Made by a program: the position numbers and the translations under genes | Assembly: GCF_000721495.1 (NCBI RefSeq) | Contig: NZ_JOHY01000016.1 | Location: 1-64,000 of the forward strand | Reading direction: 5' to 3' | Length of the DNA: 64,000 nucleotides | Origin: Streptomyces sp. NRRL F-5123 | Lineage (GTDB): Bacteria > Actinomycetota > Actinomycetes > Streptomycetales > Streptomycetaceae | In this document: positions 1 through 9,031 of the stretch, piece after piece | Position numbering within the stretch: position 1 is the stretch's first letter | Layout of the letters: each line of letters begins with the position of its first letter | Notes under the pieces: model-generated | What the model was told of the DNA's origin: nothing | Database searches by the model: none | Seen by the model: the letters and a program-made list of their open reading frames with translations, nothing else

Positions 1-53
1 GCATACGAGATTTCTGCCTGTCTCGTGGGCTCGGAGATGTGTATAAGAGACAG
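1..53 (+). other. Illumina Nextera i7 adapter (non-genomic)
   Basis: These bases match the Nextera i7 PCR primer and transposon read-through sequence. They comprise the end of the P7 primer (1-11), the 8-nt index TTCTGCCT (12-19, the N703 index as I remember it), the read-2 primer region, and the 19-nt mosaic end AGATGTGTATAAGAGACAG at 35-53. Genomic sequence starts at 54. The contig was therefore not adapter-trimmed, and the left edge is an assembly boundary. Confidence 0.97.
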
Positions 54-82
54 CCCCCACGCCGCGCGAGAGAGGCTCTTCC

Positions 83-3000
83 ATGCTGCACACCCCGTAC
101 AGCACTCCCCCACCTTCCGCCCGGCGGCGGCCGCCCGCGGCGCAGGCCCGGCTGGCCGCCCTCGTCGGGTTCGTCCTGGTCATGGCACTGGCGCTGGTGG
201 CGGCGCCGCGGATCGCGCACGCCGCCGACCCGGTCCTGCTCTCGCAGGGCAAGCCCGCGACCGCGTCCTCCGCTGAGAACGCCGGCACCCCGGCCTCCGC
301 GGCGGTCGACGGCGACGACGGCACCCGCTGGTCCAGCGGCTTCGCCGACCCGCAGTGGATCCAGGTCGACCTCGGCTCCAGCCAGGCGGTCGGCCGGGTC
401 GACCTGCACTGGGAGACGGCCTACGCCAAGGCCTTCCAGATCCAGACCTCGGCCGACGGCGCGAACTGGACGAACATCTACTCCACCACCACCGCGACGG
501 GCGGCAACCAGTCGCTGACGGTGACCGGCGCCGGCCGCTACGTCCGGGTGTACGGGACCCAGCGCGCCACGCAGTACGGCTACTCGCTGTGGGAGTTCCA
601 GGTCTACGGCGGCACCTCGGGCGGCACCGGCGGCACCACCGGCGGGGGCGGCACCACCCCGGGCGCGTGCGGCAACTCCGGCGCGGCCACCGGCAAGCCG
701 GCCACCGCCTCCTCCACGCAGGACGGCGGCACCTTCCCGGCGTCGGCGGCCTTCGACGGCAACACCGGCACCCGCTGGTCCTCGGCGGCGGCCGACCCGC
801 AGTGGATCCAGGTCGACCTCGGCTCGGCGCAGGACGTGTGCGGGGTGACGCTCAACTGGGAGGCCGCGTACGGCACGGCGTACCAGATCCAGACGTCCGC
901 CGACGGCACCAACTGGAGCACCGCCTACTCCACCACGGCGGGCAAGGGCGGCGTGGAGACGCACGACTTCACCGCGCACACCCGCTACGTGCGGGTCTAC
1001 GGCACGCAGCGCGCCACGCAGTGGGGCTACTCGCTGTGGGAGGTGCAGGTCCTCTCGCCCGGCGGCGGGGAGACCGAGCCTCCGGGCGGCGGCACAGGCG
1101 GTGACGGCGGCAACGGCGTCTGCCCGTGGGTGGGTTCGACCGCGCCGGTCGCCGACCGGGTGGCGCAGGTGCTGTCGCACATGACGCAGGCGCAGAAGCT
1201 GACGATGCTGCACGGCAACGGCCAGGCGTACCCGTACATCGGGAACACCGACGCGATCGCCTCGCTGTGCATCCCGGCGATGGGCTACCACGACGGGCCG
1301 AGCGGGGTGGGCGACGGCTTCGGCGGGGTGACGCAGCTGCCGTCCGCGGTGTCGTCAGCGGCGACCTGGGACACCGCGCTGCAGAAGCAGTACGGCACGG
1401 TGGCCGGCAACGAGTTCGCGGGCAAGGGCGTGGACGTGGCGCTCGGCCCGACGATGAACATCGTGCGCGACCCGCGCTGGGGCCGGGCCTTCGAGACGTA
1501 CAGCGAGGACCCGTACCTGAGCGCCCAGATGGCGACCGCGAGCATCCAGGGCATGCAGAGCCAGGGCGTGATGGCGCAGGCCAAGCACGTCGCGGTCTAC
1601 AACCAGGAGACCAACCGCAACGGGCCGGCCGACAACGCGGTCGTCGACCAGCGCACGCTGCACGAGATCTACCTGCCGGCCTTCCAGGCGGCGGTGAGCA
1701 AGGGCGCGTCGGCGTCGGTGATGTGCGCCTACTCGACCGTCAACGGCGTGTACGCGTGCCAGAACGCCGACCTGCTGAAGAAGGGCCTCTACCAGGAGGC
1801 GGGCTTCAACGGCTTCGTCACCAGCGACTGGGGCGGCGCGCACTCGACCGTCGACGCGGCCAACAACGGCATGACGGTGGAGATGCCGGGCGGCTACTTC
1901 TACGCCGACTTCCTGGCGCAGGCGCTGGCCAACGGGCAGGTCGGCCAGGCGACGCTGGACACCATGGTCACCCGGGTGCTGACGCAGATGTTCGCCTTCG
2001 GCGTCTTCGAGAAGCACAAGACCGGCAACCGCGACTCGGTCGTGACGAGTGCGGCGCACCAGACCACCGCGCGGCAGGTCGCCGAGCAGGGTTCGGTGCT
2101 GCTGAAGAACGACGGCAACGTGCTGCCGCTGTCGGGCGCCAACGCCGGCTCGATCGCGGTGATCGGCCCGGACGGCGGGGCGGGCGTGCGCAGCGTCGGC
2201 GGCGGCAGCGCCACCTCGACCAGCTCGGGCACGGTCGCACCGATCGACGCGATCAGGAAGCGGGCCGGCACGGGCGCGTCGGTGACGTACAACGACGGCA
2301 CGGACGTCACCGCGGCCGTGAGCGCGGCGCGAGCGGCGAGCGTGGCGGTCGTGTGCGTGGGCTACGGCGAGAACGAGGGCGCCGACCAGGCGAACATCGA
2401 CCTGCCGAACAACCAGAACGCGCTGGTGCAGCAGGTCGCCGCGGCCAACCCGAACACGATCGTGGTCCTCAACACCGGCTCCGCGGTCACCATGCCGTGG
2501 CTGGGCCAGGTCAGGGGCGTCGTCGAGGAGTGGTACGCGGGCCAGGAGGTCGGCAACTCGCTGGCGGCGCTGCTCTTCGGCGACGTCAACCCGTCCGGCA
2601 AGCTGCCGGTGACCTTCCCCGCCTCACTGAACGACGTGCCGGCGCACACCGCGGCGCAGTGGCCGGGGCAGGGCAACGTGCAGTACAGCGAGGGGCTGAA
2701 GGTCGGCTACCGGTGGTACGACGCGCAGAACATCGCGCCGCTCTTCCCGTTCGGCTTCGGCCTGTCCTACACCTCGTTCGCCTTCTCGGGGCTCCAGGTG
2801 GGCGCGCTGGACGGCAGCGGCAACGCGACGGTCGGCGCGACCGTCACCAACACCGGCAGCCGGGCGGGCGCCGAGATCGCCCAGCTCTACGTCGGCGACC
2901 CGGCCTCGACGGGCGAGCCCGCCAAGCAGCTCAAGGGCTTCCAGCGGGTGGACCTGCAGCCGGGGGCGAGCGCGAAGGTGACGTTCACGGTGAGCGCGCA

Positions 3001-3421
3001 CGACCTGGCGTACTGGAACACCTCGTCGTCGTCCTGGACGACGGCGGCGGGCGGTTACCAGATCATGGTCGGCGACTCGTCGCGGAACCTGCCGCTGACG
3101 GGCACGCTGAACGTGGCGACCGCGATGAGCGCGAAGACGGTCGACGCGGCGGCCACCGCCGAGGCGTCGGTGACCGTGGCCAGCCCGGCGGGCATGAGCG
3201 GCCCGGCGGGCACCGCGGTACGGCTGCCGGTCACGGCGGCCTCCTCCACGGGCGCGGCGCTGACCTTCAGCGCGGCGGGCCTGCCGGCCGGGCTGTCGAT
3301 CGGGAGGGACGGCGTGATCTCCGGGACGCCGGCCACGAAGGGCACCAGCACGGTGAGCGTGACGGCCTCGGACGGCAGGGGCGCGGCGGACACCGCGACC
3401 TTCGTCTGGACGGTCACCTGA
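83..3421 (+). CDS. Secreted GH3 beta-glycosidase with two N-terminal F5/8-type C (CBM32-like) domains
   Basis: Secreted 1112-residue glycoside hydrolase, probably a beta-glucosidase or related exo-beta-glycosidase. A signal peptide (hydrophobic 25-41, AHA cleavage motif near residue 47) is followed by two discoidin/F5-8C domains of about 125 residues each (about 50-175 and 200-325), each ending in a YSLWE motif and joined by Gly/Thr-rich linkers. The GH3 N-domain covers about 345-680; the TSDWGG motif puts the nucleophile at Asp582. The GH3 C-domain has a GENEGADQ acid/base-type loop, a fibronectin-III-like domain spans about 890-1010, and an Ig-like putative-Ig domain forms the C-terminus. 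Only 29 genomic bases lie upstream of the ATG, so the promoter is missing. Two discoidin domains suggest binding to polysaccharide. The substrate cannot be read from the sequence. Confidence 0.9.
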   Translation: MLHTPYSTPPPSARRRPPAAQARLAALVGFVLVMALALVAAPRIAHAADPVLLSQGKPATASSAENAGTPASAAVDGDDGTRWSSGFADPQWIQVDLGSSQAVGRVDLHWETAYAKAFQIQTSADGANWTNIYSTTTATGGNQSLTVTGAGRYVRVYGTQRATQYGYSLWEFQVYGGTSGGTGGTTGGGGTTPGACGNSGAATGKPATASSTQDGGTFPASAAFDGNTGTRWSSAAADPQWIQVDLGSAQDVCGVTLNWEAAYGTAYQIQTSADGTNWSTAYSTTAGKGGVETHDFTAHTRYVRVYGTQRATQWGYSLWEVQVLSPGGGETEPPGGGTGGDGGNGVCPWVGSTAPVADRVAQVLSHMTQAQKLTMLHGNGQAYPYIGNTDAIASLCIPAMGYHDGPSGVGDGFGGVTQLPSAVSSAATWDTALQKQYGTVAGNEFAGKGVDVALGPTMNIVRDPRWGRAFETYSEDPYLSAQMATASIQGMQSQGVMAQAKHVAVYNQETNRNGPADNAVVDQRTLHEIYLPAFQAAVSKGASASVMCAYSTVNGVYACQNADLLKKGLYQEAGFNGFVTSDWGGAHSTVDAANNGMTVEMPGGYFYADFLAQALANGQVGQATLDTMVTRVLTQMFAFGVFEKHKTGNRDSVVTSAAHQTTARQVAEQGSVLLKNDGNVLPLSGANAGSIAVIGPDGGAGVRSVGGGSATSTSSGTVAPIDAIRKRAGTGASVTYNDGTDVTAAVSAARAASVAVVCVGYGENEGADQANIDLPNNQNALVQQVAAANPNTIVVLNTGSAVTMPWLGQVRGVVEEWYAGQEVGNSLAALLFGDVNPSGKLPVTFPASLNDVPAHTAAQWPGQGNVQYSEGLKVGYRWYDAQNIAPLFPFGFGLSYTSFAFSGLQVGALDGSGNATVGATVTNTGSRAGAEIAQLYVGDPASTGEPAKQLKGFQRVDLQPGASAKVTFTVSAHDLAYWNTSSSSWTTAAGGYQIMVGDSSRNLPLTGTLNVATAMSAKTVDAAATAEASVTVASPAGMSGPAGTAVRLPVTAASSTGAALTFSAAGLPAGLSIGRDGVISGTPATKGTSTVSVTASDGRGAADTATFVWTVT

Positions 3422-3431
3422 GCCGCTGAGA

Positions 3432-3463
3432 CCGGCCGGGGCCCGTCGCCGGGCCCCGGCCGG
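3432..3463 (+). terminator. Hairpin terminator after GH3 gene
   Basis: Perfect 14-bp GC-only stem (3432-3445 with 3450-3463) and a 4-nt loop, starting 10 bases after the GH3 stop codon. There is no long T-run, as is usual for actinobacterial terminators. Confidence 0.8.
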
Positions 3464-3499
3464 TTGTGAAGATCCGGCGTACGTGCCGCACGACTCCGC

Positions 3500-3533
3500 C
3501 TCCCCATGGGTGAAACCGATTCCCCGTGGGGAG
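3500..3533 (-). terminator. Hairpin downstream of aldehyde dehydrogenase gene
   Basis: Inverted repeat of 11 bp with one G-T pair (3500-3510 with 3523-3533) and a 12-nt loop, 34 bases past the minus-strand stop at 3568. It is the likely terminator for that gene and lies back to back with the GH3 terminator. Confidence 0.55.
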
Positions 3534-3567
3534 GTAGATGTACATGACAAGGCGGAGCCGGGTGGGC

Positions 3568-4959
3568 TCAGCGGCCGAACCACACGGTCGTGACGTTGCA
3601 GAACTCGCGGATGCCGTGCCCGGACAGCTCGCGCCCGTAGCCGGAGCGCTTGACGCCACCGAACGGGAAGGCCGGGTGCGAGGCCGTCATGCCGTTGAAG
3701 AAGACCCCGCCGGCCTCCACTTCCCGCGCGAAGCGGCGCTGTTCGCCCTCGTCGCGCGTCCAGACGTTGGAACTGAGCCCGAACGGCGTGTCGTTGGCCA
3801 GCGCCACGGCAGCGTCCAGGTCGGGCACCCGGTAGAGCGTCGCGACGGGTCCGAAGGCCTCCTCGCGGTGGATGCGCATCAGGTCCGTCACCCCGGCCAG
3901 CACGGTCGGCTCGTAGAACCAGCCGTCCGGCTGCGCCTCGGGGCGGCGGGCCCCGCACAGCGCCTCGGCGCCCCGGTCGAGCGCGTCGCCGACCAGCTCC
4001 TCCAGGTCGGTGCGGCCCTGCTCGGTGGCCAGCGGGCCGACGTCGGTGGACAGGCTCGTCGGGTCGCCGACCCGCAGCGCGCTCATGGCGCGGGTGAAAC
4101 GCTCGGCGAAGCGGTCGTGGACGTCGGCGTGCACGATGAAGCGCTTGGCGGCGATGCAGGACTGGCCGTTGTTCTGCACCCGGGCGGTGACCGCGACCTC
4201 GACGGCGCGGTCCACGTCGGCGGACGGCATGACCACGAAGGGGTCGCTGCCGCCCAGCTCCAGCACCGTCTTCTTGACCTCGTCGCCCGCCACCGAGGCG
4301 ACCGCGCGCCCGGCGCCCTCGCTGCCGGTGAGGGTCGCGGCGGCCACCCGCGGGTCGCGCAGGACCGCCTCGATCGCGCCCGAGCCGACCAGCAGCGTCT
4401 GGAAGCAGCCGGCCGGGAAGCCCGCGCGATGGAAGAGGTCGCCGAGGTACAGGGCCGTCTGCGGGACGTTGGAAGCGTGCTTGAGCAGCCCGGTGTTGCC
4501 CGCCATGAGCGCGGGCGCGGCGAACCTGACCACCTGCCAGAGCGGGAAATTCCACGGCATCACCGCGAGGACGACGCCGAGCGGCCGGTAGCGGACGTAC
4601 GCGCGGCTCCCGCCGCTGTCGGCGACGTCCGCGGGGTCCGGGTGCTCGTCGGCGAGCAGCGCCTCGGCGTGCCCGGCGTACCAGCGCATCGCCTTGGCGC
4701 ACTTGGCCGCCTCGGCGCGGGCGGCGGCCAGCGTCTTGCCCATCTCCAGCGTCATGGTGTGCGCGATCTCGTCCTGCTCCTTGTCGAGCAGGTCCGCCGC
4801 CGCGCCCAGCAGGGCGGCCCGGTGGGCGAAGCTTGTCGTCCGCCACTCCCGGAAGGTGTCGTACGCGGCGGCGATCCGCTGCTCGACCCCGTCCGCGTCG
4901 AGCGCGTCGAAGGTACGGACCGTCTCCCCGGTGGCGGGGTTCACGGTGGCGATCGGCAT
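3568..4959 (-). CDS. NAD(P)-dependent aldehyde dehydrogenase, succinate-semialdehyde dehydrogenase type
   Basis: 463-residue cytosolic aldehyde dehydrogenase. It opens with the family motif NPATGE. The general-base Glu234 lies in LELGG and the catalytic Cys268 in GQSCIAAKRF; the 34-residue spacing is typical. The QSC-IAAKRF context and the roughly 460-residue length fit the GabD1 group of succinate-semialdehyde dehydrogenases, which oxidise semialdehydes from 4-aminobutyrate breakdown. The start at 4959 was chosen because AGGAGGAG lies just upstream; a longer in-frame reading is Arg/Pro-rich and non-coding in character. The gene stands alone, divergent from the secreted protein at 5303. Substrate specificity is inferred. 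Confidence 0.88.
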   Translation of the reverse strand: MPIATVNPATGETVRTFDALDADGVEQRIAAAYDTFREWRTTSFAHRAALLGAAADLLDKEQDEIAHTMTLEMGKTLAAARAEAAKCAKAMRWYAGHAEALLADEHPDPADVADSGGSRAYVRYRPLGVVLAVMPWNFPLWQVVRFAAPALMAGNTGLLKHASNVPQTALYLGDLFHRAGFPAGCFQTLLVGSGAIEAVLRDPRVAAATLTGSEGAGRAVASVAGDEVKKTVLELGGSDPFVVMPSADVDRAVEVAVTARVQNNGQSCIAAKRFIVHADVHDRFAERFTRAMSALRVGDPTSLSTDVGPLATEQGRTDLEELVGDALDRGAEALCGARRPEAQPDGWFYEPTVLAGVTDLMRIHREEAFGPVATLYRVPDLDAAVALANDTPFGLSSNVWTRDEGEQRRFAREVEAGGVFFNGMTASHPAFPFGGVKRSGYGRELSGHGIREFCNVTTVWFGR

Positions 4960-5302
4960 GCTGCTCCTCCTCCTGCCGCGGGCCTGACCGGGCGGGCGCG
5001 CCGAACCTGCGCCCGCCAGGCGCGGGTACCCGCGCGGGAGCGGTCCATGCGGCGGTGCCGCCATCCTTCCCGCCGCCGCCGCCCGCCACTCCCGGGCGGC
5101 GGCCGACGGCACCCGCCCGGCGCAACCGGGCGGCCCGCCGGTCGCCCGTCCGGGTGAACCGCACGCCGTCTCCCGGCGGCGGCGGGGACCCGACCGGCAG
5201 CGTTCATTCCCTGGTAACGCGCGCCACATCAGCCACCGCATCTACGCGCGCAGAATTTCTCCCGCACTCCCCACCCACCGCCCCCCACCTGGAGGTTGAC
5301 GG
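4960..5302. promoter_or_regulatory. Divergent intergenic region with 14-bp palindrome
   Basis: 343 bp between two divergent genes. It holds a perfect 14-bp palindrome CGCGGGTACCCGCG at 5021-5034, about 62 bases upstream of the aldehyde dehydrogenase start, which is a candidate operator. The last 90 bases before 5303 are less GC-rich and probably hold the promoter of the secreted protein. No coding signal was seen. Confidence 0.4.
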
Positions 5303-6817
5303 ATGCCCGGCACACGTAACCCGCACTCGCGCCGTAGGGCCGCGCTCGCCGCGACCGCGCTCCTGGGCGCCGCCGCCCTGGCCGCGGCCGGCGTCGCGAC
5401 CGGCAGCGCGCAGGCCGCACCGAACGCCGCGGCGGGCACGGTTCTGCCCGCCGCGGCGAGCACGCACCGGGTGCTGTTCGACAACACCAAGGCCGAGACG
5501 GCCGGCAACGCCGACTGGATCATCAGCACCAGCCAGCCCGACCCGCTCGGCCAGAACGGCGCGCCCAGCAAGGAGACCGACTGGACCGGCGCGCTCTCCT
5601 CGTGGGGCGTGGCCCTGCAGAAGGCCGGCGGCTACAGCCTCGCGACCCTGCCGTCCGGCCGCACCATCACCTACGGCGACACCTCCAACGCGCAGGACCT
5701 GGGCAACTTCGACACCTTCGTGCTGCCCGAGCCCAACGTGAAGCTCACCGCCGCGGAGAAGACCGCGGTCATGAACTTCGTCAAGAACGGCGGCGGGCTG
5801 TTCCTGATCTCCGACCACAACAACAGCGACCGCAACAACGACGGCTGCGACTCGCCGTGCGTGATCAGCGACCTGCTGGCGAACAACGGCGTCGACAACA
5901 CCGACCCGTTCGGCTTCACCGTCGACAAGCTCGACATCAGCACCGACAACCCGCGGGCGGTCAGCAGCGCCTCCGACCCGGTGCTGCACGGCCCGTTCGG
6001 CACGGTGACCGGCAGCATCCTGCGCGACGGCACCACCTTCACGCTCAGCACGTCCGACAACCCCGCGGTCAAGGGCCTGCTCTACCGGACCGGCTACTCC
6101 GGCAGCACCGGCGCCTTCTTCGCCACCAGCACCTTCGGCAGCGGCCGGGTGGCGATCTGGGGCGACAGCTCCCCCGTCGACGACGGCACCGGCCAGTCCG
6201 GCAACACCCTCTACGACGGCTGGAACGACCCGGCGGGGACCGACGCGGCGCTCGCGCTCAACGCCACGGCGTGGCTGTCCGGTTCCGGAAGCACCACGAC
6301 CACCCCGCCGACGACCCCGCCGACGACTCCCCCGACCAGCGGCGGCACCTGCACCTCCCGTCAGCTGCTGGCCAACCCCGGTTTCGAGTCGGGCAGTTCG
6401 TCGTGGACGGCCACCAGCGGCGTGATCAACAACGACAGCGGCGAGGCGGCGCACAGCGGCTCGTACAAGGCCTGGCTCGACGGCTACGGCACCGCGACCA
6501 CCGACACGCTCTCCCAGTCGGCCGCCATCCCGGCCGGCTGCTCCGCGCAGTTCAGCTTCTACCTGCACATCGACACCGACGAGACCGGCAGCACCGCGTA
6601 CGACACGCTCAAGGCGCAGGTCCTCAACTCCTCGGGCACGGTGCTGAGCACGCTCGCGACGTACACCAACGTGCAAGCGGCGTCCGGCTTCACGCAGCAC
6701 TCCTTCGACCTGAGCGGCTACGCGGGCCAGACGGTCACGGTGAAGTTCACCGGGACCGAGGGCAGCAAGCTCCAGACGTCCTTCGTCATCGACGACACCG
6801 CGCTCACCGTGAGCTGA
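5303..6817 (+). CDS. Secreted protein with GATase/ThuA-like N-domain and C-terminal carbohydrate-binding-like domain
   Basis: 504 residues, secreted: Arg-rich N-terminus, hydrophobic stretch of about 15-35, AQA cleavage motif. The N-terminal domain (about 50-330) has the sequence FDTFVLPEPN, then NGGGLFLISDHNNSD and FGSGRVAIWGDSSPVDD, which read like a glutamine-amidotransferase-like or ThuA-like alpha/beta fold, but no catalytic triad was assigned. A Thr/Pro linker (about 332-350) joins a roughly 150-residue jelly-roll domain starting LLANPGFESG, the hallmark of CenC/CBM4_9-like modules on Streptomyces secreted enzymes. GGAGG lies seven bases before the ATG. The catalytic function is not recognised with certainty; a surface or exported carbohydrate-associated role is inferred. 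Confidence 0.75.
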   Translation: MPGTRNPHSRRRAALAATALLGAAALAAAGVATGSAQAAPNAAAGTVLPAAASTHRVLFDNTKAETAGNADWIISTSQPDPLGQNGAPSKETDWTGALSSWGVALQKAGGYSLATLPSGRTITYGDTSNAQDLGNFDTFVLPEPNVKLTAAEKTAVMNFVKNGGGLFLISDHNNSDRNNDGCDSPCVISDLLANNGVDNTDPFGFTVDKLDISTDNPRAVSSASDPVLHGPFGTVTGSILRDGTTFTLSTSDNPAVKGLLYRTGYSGSTGAFFATSTFGSGRVAIWGDSSPVDDGTGQSGNTLYDGWNDPAGTDAALALNATAWLSGSGSTTTTPPTTPPTTPPTSGGTCTSRQLLANPGFESGSSSWTATSGVINNDSGEAAHSGSYKAWLDGYGTATTDTLSQSAAIPAGCSAQFSFYLHIDTDETGSTAYDTLKAQVLNSSGTVLSTLATYTNVQAASGFTQHSFDLSGYAGQTVTVKFTGTEGSKLQTSFVIDDTALTVS

Positions 6818-6836
6818 GCCGGTCACGCTCCACCCG

Positions 6837-6869
6837 CCGCCCGGACGGTGTCAGCCGCCGTCCGGGCGG
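6837..6869. terminator. Bidirectional hairpin overlapping a stop codon
   Basis: Perfect 12-bp stem (6837-6848 with 6858-6869) and 9-nt loop between two convergent genes. It lies 19 bases after the stop at 6817. It also contains the stop codon and last codons of the minus-strand phosphatase gene, so one hairpin could serve both transcripts. Confidence 0.65.
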
Positions 6870-9031
6870 TGGCCGTCCCCGGTGTCCCGGTCCTCGGTGC
6901 CGCTCTCCGCGGGGCCGAACTCGCACCACACCGCCTTGCCGTCGCCGCGCGGCTCGACGCCCCAGCGGACGGACAGCGCGTCGATCATCAGCAGCCCGCG
7001 ACCGGACGTCGCCGCCTCGCCCGGCGAGCGGCGGCGCGGCCAGGTGCTGGAGCGGTCCTGCACCGTCAGCCGGATCCGGCGGACCGGCTCCGGCAGCACC
7101 TCCAGCGTCAGCACCGCGCCGCCCTCGGTGTGCAGCAGGACGTTCACCAGCAGCTCGCCGGCCGCCAGCTCGACGTCGTCGGCCAGGTCCGTCATCCGCC
7201 ACCCGGCGAGCGTCTGGCGCAGCGCCCCGCGCGCCTCGGCCAGCCCCTCCGGGTCGGCCTGGTGGACGTAGGAGTGCATCCGCGGGGCCAGGCCCGTACC
7301 GGGGTCGGGGTCGCGGCGGACCACGAGCAGCGCCACGTCGTCCTGCGACCCCCAGCGCTCCCACAGGTTGCCGGCGAGGTGGTCGGCGAGGTCGTCGGCG
7401 TCCTGCGGCCCGTCCCGTACGGCCTCGGCCAGCACGTCCATGCCGACCGTGATCTCCTGGCCGCGCTCCTCGACCAGCCCGTCGGTGCAGAACACCAGCG
7501 TCTCGCCGGGGACCAGGTCGAGCCTGGTCTCGGGGAATTCGTGCATGTCCATGGTGGTGGCCACGCCCAGCGGCAGGCCGCCGCGCACGTTGGGCCAGCC
7601 CGTGCGGCCGTCGGTGTGACGTATCAGCGGGCCGAGGTGCCCGGCGCGCACCGCGCGCACGGCGCCGGTGGTGAGGTCCAGCTCGGCGTAGCTGCAGGTC
7701 GCGAAGCGCTCGGTGTCCAGCTCGGCGAGGAAGCGGGAGGCGCGGGCCAGCACCGTCGCGGGGGCGTGGCCCTCGGCGGCGTACGCGCGCAGCGCGATCC
7801 GCAGCTGGCCCATGACGGCGGCGGCGTGCGTGTCGTGGCCCTGGACGTCGCCGACGACCAGGCCGACGCGGTTCTGCGGCAGCGCCACCACGTCGTACCA
7901 GTCGCCGCCGACCTCCCGGCCGCGGGACGCCGCGTGGTAGCGGACCGCGATGCCGACGCCGTCGAAGCGCGGGATGTCGCGCGGCAGCATCGAGGACTGC
8001 AGCCCGGTGGCGAACTCCCGCTCGCGGTCGAAGAGCATCGCGCGCTGCAGGGACTGCGCCACGATCGCGGCGAGCGACGCGTACAGCTCGCGGTCGTCGT
8101 GGCCGAACTCCCGCTCCTCCCGGTAGAACAGCCCCAGGGCGCCGATGGAGCGGCCCTGCGCGATGAGCGGCAGGAACGCCGCGGAGGCCATGCCGGAGGC
8201 GGCGAAGTACGCCTTCCCGGCCGGGAAGCGCTCGGCCAGCTTGTCCAGGGACGTCGCGAAGCGCGAGCGCATGGTCATCACCACGTCGTCCAGCGGCAGC
8301 GACCCGTCCGAACGCCGCACGGCCAGTTCGCCGGCCCACGGGTGCGGCCCGCTGGTGGACCCCAGGACCCGCAGGTTGCCGCCCTCGACGAGGGCCAGCA
8401 GCATCGCGTCGGCGCCGAACCGCTCCAGGCCGCCCGCGCCGGTGACGACGGCGGTCACGTCCTGGACCGTCACCGCGCGCGACAGCGCCTCGGTGGTCAG
8501 CCGCACGACCGGGGCGAGGCTCTGCCGCATGCCGTCCGGCGCCCGGCTCGCGGGCATCTCGGTCGCCTGCACGTCGGGGGTCTGCGCCAGCTCGTCGGTG
8601 GCGTCCCGGACGATGCCGACGATGCGGTAGGCGTTGCCGCGGCCGTTCCGCAGGATCGTGCCCTGGGTGTGCGTCCACTGCTTGGCGCCGTCCCGCCGGG
8701 TGATCTGGAAGTAGCCGCCGTAACTGCGCAGGCCGGACTGCAGCGCGCGGCGCAGCGCGTAGTCCACCCGGGCGCCCTCCTCGGGCGCGATGCGCAGGAC
8801 GAGCGACTCGGGGCGCCCGTCGAACTCGCCGGGCCGCAGGTCGAAGACCTCCAGGCCGACCTCGTCCAGCTCGAAGACCCCGCGGTCCAGGTCCCAGTCG
8901 AAGCTGCCCATGCCGTTCAGGGCCAGCCGCTCCCCCAGGCCGATCTCCGAGTCGGGGGGGCGGTCCGCCTCGGCAACGGGTCCGACCCGGGGGTCGTACC
9001 CACTGCGGGCCGGCGGTTTGCTCGCGCTCAC
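6851..9031 (-). CDS. PAS-GAF-PP2C (SpoIIE-type) phosphatase with C-terminal anti-sigma kinase-like HATPase
   Basis: 726-residue cytosolic signalling protein. Order of domains: a PAS-like region (about 40-140, GYFQITRRDGAKQWTHTQGT), a GAF region (about 160-330), a SpoIIE/PP2C phosphatase (about 345-565, VGGDWYDVVALP, VGDVQGHDTHAA and FCTDGLVEER with the metal-binding Asp residues) and a RsbW/SpoIIAB-like ATPase (about 590-715, with ELLVNVLLHT as the N-box). Such proteins act on partner-switching pathways, dephosphorylating anti-anti-sigma factors. The start is GTG at 9031, overlapping the stop of the small upstream gene (GTGA). No partner STAS or sigma factor gene is adjacent, so its target is unknown. 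Confidence 0.88.
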   Translation of the reverse strand: MSASKPPARSGYDPRVGPVAEADRPPDSEIGLGERLALNGMGSFDWDLDRGVFELDEVGLEVFDLRPGEFDGRPESLVLRIAPEEGARVDYALRRALQSGLRSYGGYFQITRRDGAKQWTHTQGTILRNGRGNAYRIVGIVRDATDELAQTPDVQATEMPASRAPDGMRQSLAPVVRLTTEALSRAVTVQDVTAVVTGAGGLERFGADAMLLALVEGGNLRVLGSTSGPHPWAGELAVRRSDGSLPLDDVVMTMRSRFATSLDKLAERFPAGKAYFAASGMASAAFLPLIAQGRSIGALGLFYREEREFGHDDRELYASLAAIVAQSLQRAMLFDREREFATGLQSSMLPRDIPRFDGVGIAVRYHAASRGREVGGDWYDVVALPQNRVGLVVGDVQGHDTHAAAVMGQLRIALRAYAAEGHAPATVLARASRFLAELDTERFATCSYAELDLTTGAVRAVRAGHLGPLIRHTDGRTGWPNVRGGLPLGVATTMDMHEFPETRLDLVPGETLVFCTDGLVEERGQEITVGMDVLAEAVRDGPQDADDLADHLAGNLWERWGSQDDVALLVVRRDPDPGTGLAPRMHSYVHQADPEGLAEARGALRQTLAGWRMTDLADDVELAAGELLVNVLLHTEGGAVLTLEVLPEPVRRIRLTVQDRSSTWPRRRSPGEAATSGRGLLMIDALSVRWGVEPRGDGKAVWCEFGPAESGTEDRDTGDGHRPDGG

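Noticed and set aside
25..518. ORFs beginning in bases 25-60 that would add a different N-terminus
   Set aside because: They start inside the adapter sequence and are out of frame with the GH3 gene. They are artefacts.
2624..5164. Very long open frames antisense to or out of frame with the GH3 and aldehyde dehydrogenase genes
   Set aside because: High-GC DNA gives long stop-free shadow frames. These lack ribosome-binding sites and are Arg/Ala/Gly-rich without domains.
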